NCBI GenBank assembly: GCA_030374805.1
Contig: JARGSG010000035.1
Span: forward strand, 124,001-188,000
Length of the DNA: 64,000 nucleotides
Source: Gracilaria gracilis
Lineage: Eukaryota > Rhodophyta > Florideophyceae > Gracilariales > Gracilariaceae
Direction: 5' to 3'
A program made the translations under genes and the position numbers. Shown here in pieces: positions 60,876 through 64,000 of the stretch. Within the stretch, counting starts at the first letter, position 1, and the number at the start of each line of letters is the position of its first letter. The notes under the pieces are model-generated. The model was not told the DNA's origin and made no database searches. It was given only the letters and a program-made list of their open reading frames with translations.

Positions 60876-63086
60876 ATGTCCGGCATCGCCCACCTCTCCA
60901 GCGCGCCACTGTCCGCCGCCCCGCCACCTTCTACCGTCCAGCCCGCCCCCCATCCTCCGCCTCACCCCCCTCACCCACCGCCCCGCCCGCCTCCGCAGCT
61001 GCACATCACCGTTCCTGTCATGCCGCATCCCGGTCCGCTTTGGATGGATCCGGCGTCCGCCGTCGCCGTCGCCGCCCCACAGCCCATCCACTACTTCCCC
61101 GTCGCGCATACGGCGCCGCAACTCCCCCCGAAACAGCCCACTCCGTCGCAAGATCCGCCCGTGCCGCGCCCGCGCAAGCCGTACACCGCCACCAAGGTGC
61201 GTGAGATGTGGAGCGCCAGTGAGCACCAACGTATGTTGGAGGGCCTCCGCCTCTTCAAGCGCGACTGGGCAAAGGTTACCGAGCATGTTGGTACCCGATC
61301 TACCGCACAGGTTCGCTCGCACGCTCAGAAATACTTTGACAAGGTCGCGCGCGAGAAGACCGATGATTATGTGCCAAGGGCGCGCCCGAAGAGAAAGTCT
61401 GCCACCCCCTATCCGAGAAAAGTTCGTGAACATCCCCCGACTTCAGCTCACATGCCTACTGCTACCACTGTTCATCCCAACACCCATACCGCCACATCCA
61501 TCCCGCCTGCAGCTGCTACCCATCCCCATCCAGCCCATCCGCAGGCCTATGCTATTCCAGTTCAACAGCTCCATCCAGCAGTTGCTGCAACTCATGCCGT
61601 TCAACCCCCCACCACCATTCACCCAGCCCCAATGCACGTGCAATACGCTGCACCACCATCAACCTTTGTGCCTCAATTGCAACCCTCATCTTACGTTGCA
61701 CAACAACAACCGCAGATTTCAATACAACAACAACCGCCGACTCCTACTATGTTTTCTCCTTATTTGAACATTTGTCCCACTCAATCACCAAATCTTCAAA
61801 GATCCAACTTCGACTCCTCTGTGCAACCGTCCCCCGTGTCGTTTGTTAGCGGGCATGCATATACAGCACAGTCACCTGCTCCACAACCACAGCACGTACC
61901 CGTTGCCCATTCTGTCTTCAACCTCTTCTCCCCACTTACACCTGGTGCCTATGCTTCTGTTGCTCGGTCACCCTCCATGGCTCACGCACCCACTTCCATT
62001 GTTCCGATCGCTCAAGTGCAGCAGCCAATTGCTCACCATTCGCATGTACACTCACATCCAGAGGGTCCGCTTCCTAACTGTGCAAAATGCAACGCATTGA
62101 GACGATATGGTGGGGTCTTACAGGAGATTGTTCAGTTTGGAGGTTCTCAATCTATACCGGCTCCCCAGGTTGCTCATTCCAATCAAGCTGTGCGGTGGCA
62201 ACCAATTCACCAAACCCAGCAGAGGAGCTCAAAGTTGGAACCAGATGGTAACACCACCAAACTCAATCAAGCAACTGACAGTACTGCATGTGCTACAGTT
62301 CAAGAGCAGTCCGATTCGACCTCAGGCAAGAAGAGTGTTGACGACTCGTTACCATCGTTCAAAGATAGTAGAAAGACTGGAACAATGTCGCCCATCCCGA
62401 CCAAGAGTCGAGCGCATCGTTCCAAGTTATCCAAATCGAAGAAGATCATCGCGAAGCGTATCTCTGTTGATCACGTGAATAACAATGTGTCGAGTGGTGA
62501 AATGTCTGAATCAGACAACTTTTCCAGGATTAATCCACTCTCTACGGATATCAGCAAGCCAGATAGGCCAGGTGATTCCAATCTTGAGAGAAAGAAGAAG
62601 ACAAAATCATCTCTGCTCAGGTCAAAGAAACGGAAGAGCTGCCAGAGTGGATCATCAGGACTCCCTGGAAAGAACAATTCAGACAATTTTCAGCGGAGAT
62701 CGAAGAAGATCAAGTGTGTGCCGATTGCCCCCACACCGAATGTCGCAAATAATGTTGCAAAGAGACCACGAGTCGAATCGGCACCCAAGCCGGATCAATT
62801 GTTGGCACCCCGGATTAGTCCCGCTCCGGAAACAAACGAAGCCTACAAGACAGCAGAAGAACGGGACGAGGACAAAACAGCAATGAATAATGGATCACCC
62901 GCTCCGAATAGTCCCAAACTCGAATCCGAGAGTGATATCGGTTCCCCAAGGGTGGAAACGTATTCACCCAAAGAACAGAAAGAAATATTTGATGCTGTAC
63001 ATTCACTACAGATTCTTTCAAGGACACCGTCTTCGTCATCTCCATCGCAGTCCGAATCTAAGACCGACAGTGAGAATGAGAATTAA
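60876..63086 (+). CDS. SHAQKYF-class MYB-related transcription factor, REVEILLE/CCA1-like
   Basis: 736 residues from the ATG at 60876 (CCGCCATGTCC); an in-frame ATG at 60618 exists, but bases 60770-60875 are the same C/T-rich leader seen before other genes, so the later start is chosen. The single MYB repeat (residues about 100-160) reads KPYTATKVREMWSASEHQRM, then RDWAKVTEHVGTRSTAQVRS and HAQKYF. Right after it RARPKRKSATPYPRKVR matches the PRPKRKxxHPYPxK block that follows the repeat in REVEILLE and CCA1/LHY. These factors bind evening-element DNA (AAATATCT) in the plant clock. The rest is Pro/His/Gln-rich with a basic, Ser/Lys-rich C-terminus. Whether it has a clock role here is unknown. 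Confidence 0.88.
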   Translation: MSGIAHLSSAPLSAAPPPSTVQPAPHPPPHPPHPPPRPPPQLHITVPVMPHPGPLWMDPASAVAVAAPQPIHYFPVAHTAPQLPPKQPTPSQDPPVPRPRKPYTATKVREMWSASEHQRMLEGLRLFKRDWAKVTEHVGTRSTAQVRSHAQKYFDKVAREKTDDYVPRARPKRKSATPYPRKVREHPPTSAHMPTATTVHPNTHTATSIPPAAATHPHPAHPQAYAIPVQQLHPAVAATHAVQPPTTIHPAPMHVQYAAPPSTFVPQLQPSSYVAQQQPQISIQQQPPTPTMFSPYLNICPTQSPNLQRSNFDSSVQPSPVSFVSGHAYTAQSPAPQPQHVPVAHSVFNLFSPLTPGAYASVARSPSMAHAPTSIVPIAQVQQPIAHHSHVHSHPEGPLPNCAKCNALRRYGGVLQEIVQFGGSQSIPAPQVAHSNQAVRWQPIHQTQQRSSKLEPDGNTTKLNQATDSTACATVQEQSDSTSGKKSVDDSLPSFKDSRKTGTMSPIPTKSRAHRSKLSKSKKIIAKRISVDHVNNNVSSGEMSESDNFSRINPLSTDISKPDRPGDSNLERKKKTKSSLLRSKKRKSCQSGSSGLPGKNNSDNFQRRSKKIKCVPIAPTPNVANNVAKRPRVESAPKPDQLLAPRISPAPETNEAYKTAEERDEDKTAMNNGSPAPNSPKLESESDIGSPRVETYSPKEQKEIFDAVHSLQILSRTPSSSSPSQSESKTDSENEN

Positions 63087-63334
63087 TCAAGGTCACGTAG
63101 AGCTACAACTATTACGTGTATATAAATTCCCACTGCTTCGAAAGAAGTAATGGATTACTCAAAGAGTGTTTATATATGTTTATATATATATCCCTCTCGA
63201 TTAGAGGTCACGACTGTTTCTCTACATGAGTTCCGAACAAAGCTTACAGGACATCAATAAACCACAATGTACAGCTACTCTACCAACCATACTACCTACG
63301 GTAGCAACGGTACATATACCAATTAGCTCTTCAG

Positions 63335-63345
63335 TACCGTTGGTA
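63335..63345. promoter_or_regulatory. TACC-GTT-GGTA dyad site
   Basis: Exact dyad, 250 bases after the MYB stop, next to a variant TAGCAACGGTA at 63300-63310. Confidence 0.45.
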
Positions 63346-63681
63346 CCTGCCGTGTTTTCGGTGCCCATTGACCAATGTATCGCGAAGGCGAGAGCTGCCT
63401 TCGCAGAAAGAAATTGGAGAAAGATCTATGTCGGAAACAGTTAGACAATGGCCCAAAAGCTTTTTGGCCTTTTTGAAGAGAGAGAACTGCGTAGATGAGT
63501 AGTTCTCCCTGAGTTCTGGAATAGGGGACTCTGGATCACATTAGAGAAGAAGAAGAAGCTCTTCAGTAAATTCCAAAACCCTTTCGTCAAGACTTCGACA
63601 GTGTCTAAATTTGCTATTTTGTCGAGAACGAACGCTTTCCAAGATTGCCCTAGTATCCTAGAGCATAATATGCTTATTGAG

Positions 63682-63752
63682 TATGGGATTATTGTGTTTA
63701 GCATATCATTTCATATTATGAAATGAAATGCTAAACACAATAATCCCTCATA
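63682..63752. repeat. 71-base inverted repeat
   Basis: TATGGGATTATTGTGTTTAG (left) pairs with CTAAACACAATAATCCCTCA (right), continuing to the centre at about 63716 with two one-base bulges (AT-rich, near-perfect). Same class of foldback as 9744-9828 and the 52-kb cluster. Confidence 0.85.
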
Positions 63753-64000
63753 GAAACCCCTGGGACAGTGATGTTCAACAGTCATTCCTCGAAATCCCAT
63801 CACATATTTTACAGTATTTGTAATTCGTTTGTACAGACTCTGTACACGTACTACTGTTGTCAGAGACACAGCAGGCGTGTTCGTCATGTTGATCGTGGGT
63901 CGCACCCGTAGGGTCGTGTTTCCTCTTCTCTCTCTGCGGGCGCGGAAGTCTAACTCCTACTTACCGCAGCGCGTTTCTGTTGGAAAAAACGGGCCCCTGG

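Larger units (their letters stand above)
63087..64000. other. 914-base region downstream of the MYB gene
   Basis: Contains an exact TACC-GTT-GGTA (63335-63345) with a one-mismatch neighbour at 63300-63310, TATATA tracts around 63170-63190, and the inverted repeat at 63682-63752. No gene found. Confidence 0.6.

Noticed and set aside
60281-61204. 307-codon open frame overlapping the MYB gene start
   Set aside because: Low-complexity Pro/Arg-rich shadow; the MYB frame carries the real domain.
1-64000. CRISPR array, operon structure, rRNA or organelle DNA
   Set aside because: No regularly spaced direct repeats, no rRNA signature, and gene content and introns are nuclear eukaryotic.

Overview
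This is a stretch of eukaryotic nuclear DNA carrying 21 protein-coding genes that can be supported. It has eIF4A, alpha-tubulin, GCN5, MPP10, POP1, PARN, TRAPPC13, TIM44 and RPAC1. Most genes are single-exon. Where introns occur they are short (about 50-165 bases, GT-AG). A MYB factor of the plant REVEILLE/CCA1 type and a cyanobacterial-style DHH-CBS protein sit beside repeat-rich spacers with LTR-retroelement fossils. Together these point to an archaeplastid with an intron-poor genome, most likely a red alga of the Chondrus kind. That identification is an inference; no rRNA or organelle gene is present to settle it.

Layout. 1-4461: a divergent pair, an SF1A DNA helicase running off the left edge (minus) and a membrane-anchored unknown (plus). 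6834-8281: eIF4A with one early intron. 11653-14229: a SAPS-type PP6 regulatory subunit. 17397-18923: RMI1. 19104-22082: a nine-exon ABCB6/HMT1-like half transporter (minus). 22811-26854: TIM44, RPAC1 (minus, with an apparent frameshift) and mitochondrial/plastid-type FolD. 27304-32800: an orphan SRP54 M-domain protein (minus), PARN, and a DHH-DHHA1-CBS protein. 33546-34145: a small head-plus-coiled-coil unknown (minus). 34150-36000: LTR-element and LINE fossils. 36018-40113: POP1 and GCN5 (both minus). 40718-44845: MPP10 with a very long N-terminal extension. 46065-50246: a two-exon membrane protein, TRAPPC13 (minus) and alpha-tubulin. 50247-53964: a spacer crowded with long perfect hairpins. 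53965-56562: a proline-rich protein with three copies of a basic motif. 56820-58560: SET-like and Ty3/gypsy fossils. 60876-63086: the SHAQKYF MYB factor.

Functional themes are RNA processing and ribosome production (POP1, MPP10, PARN, RPAC1, eIF4A), genome stability (UvrD/SRS2-like helicase, RMI1), organelle biogenesis (TIM44, FolD, the M-domain protein, the ABC transporter) and chromatin or transcription (GCN5, MYB). The genes are not an operon; neighbours often share short divergent promoters.

The most striking points are: (1) a helicase with two tandem motor domains, the first having lost its ATP-binding motifs; (2) a free-standing SRP54 M-domain with an organelle-type N-terminus; (3) a dyad 11-mer TACC-AA(G/C)-GGTA found nine times exactly, always between genes, plus near matches in several bidirectional promoters; (4) a cluster of long near-perfect inverted repeats at 52.0-52.6 kb with others scattered; and (5) an 86-residue tandem duplication in the MPP10 extension.
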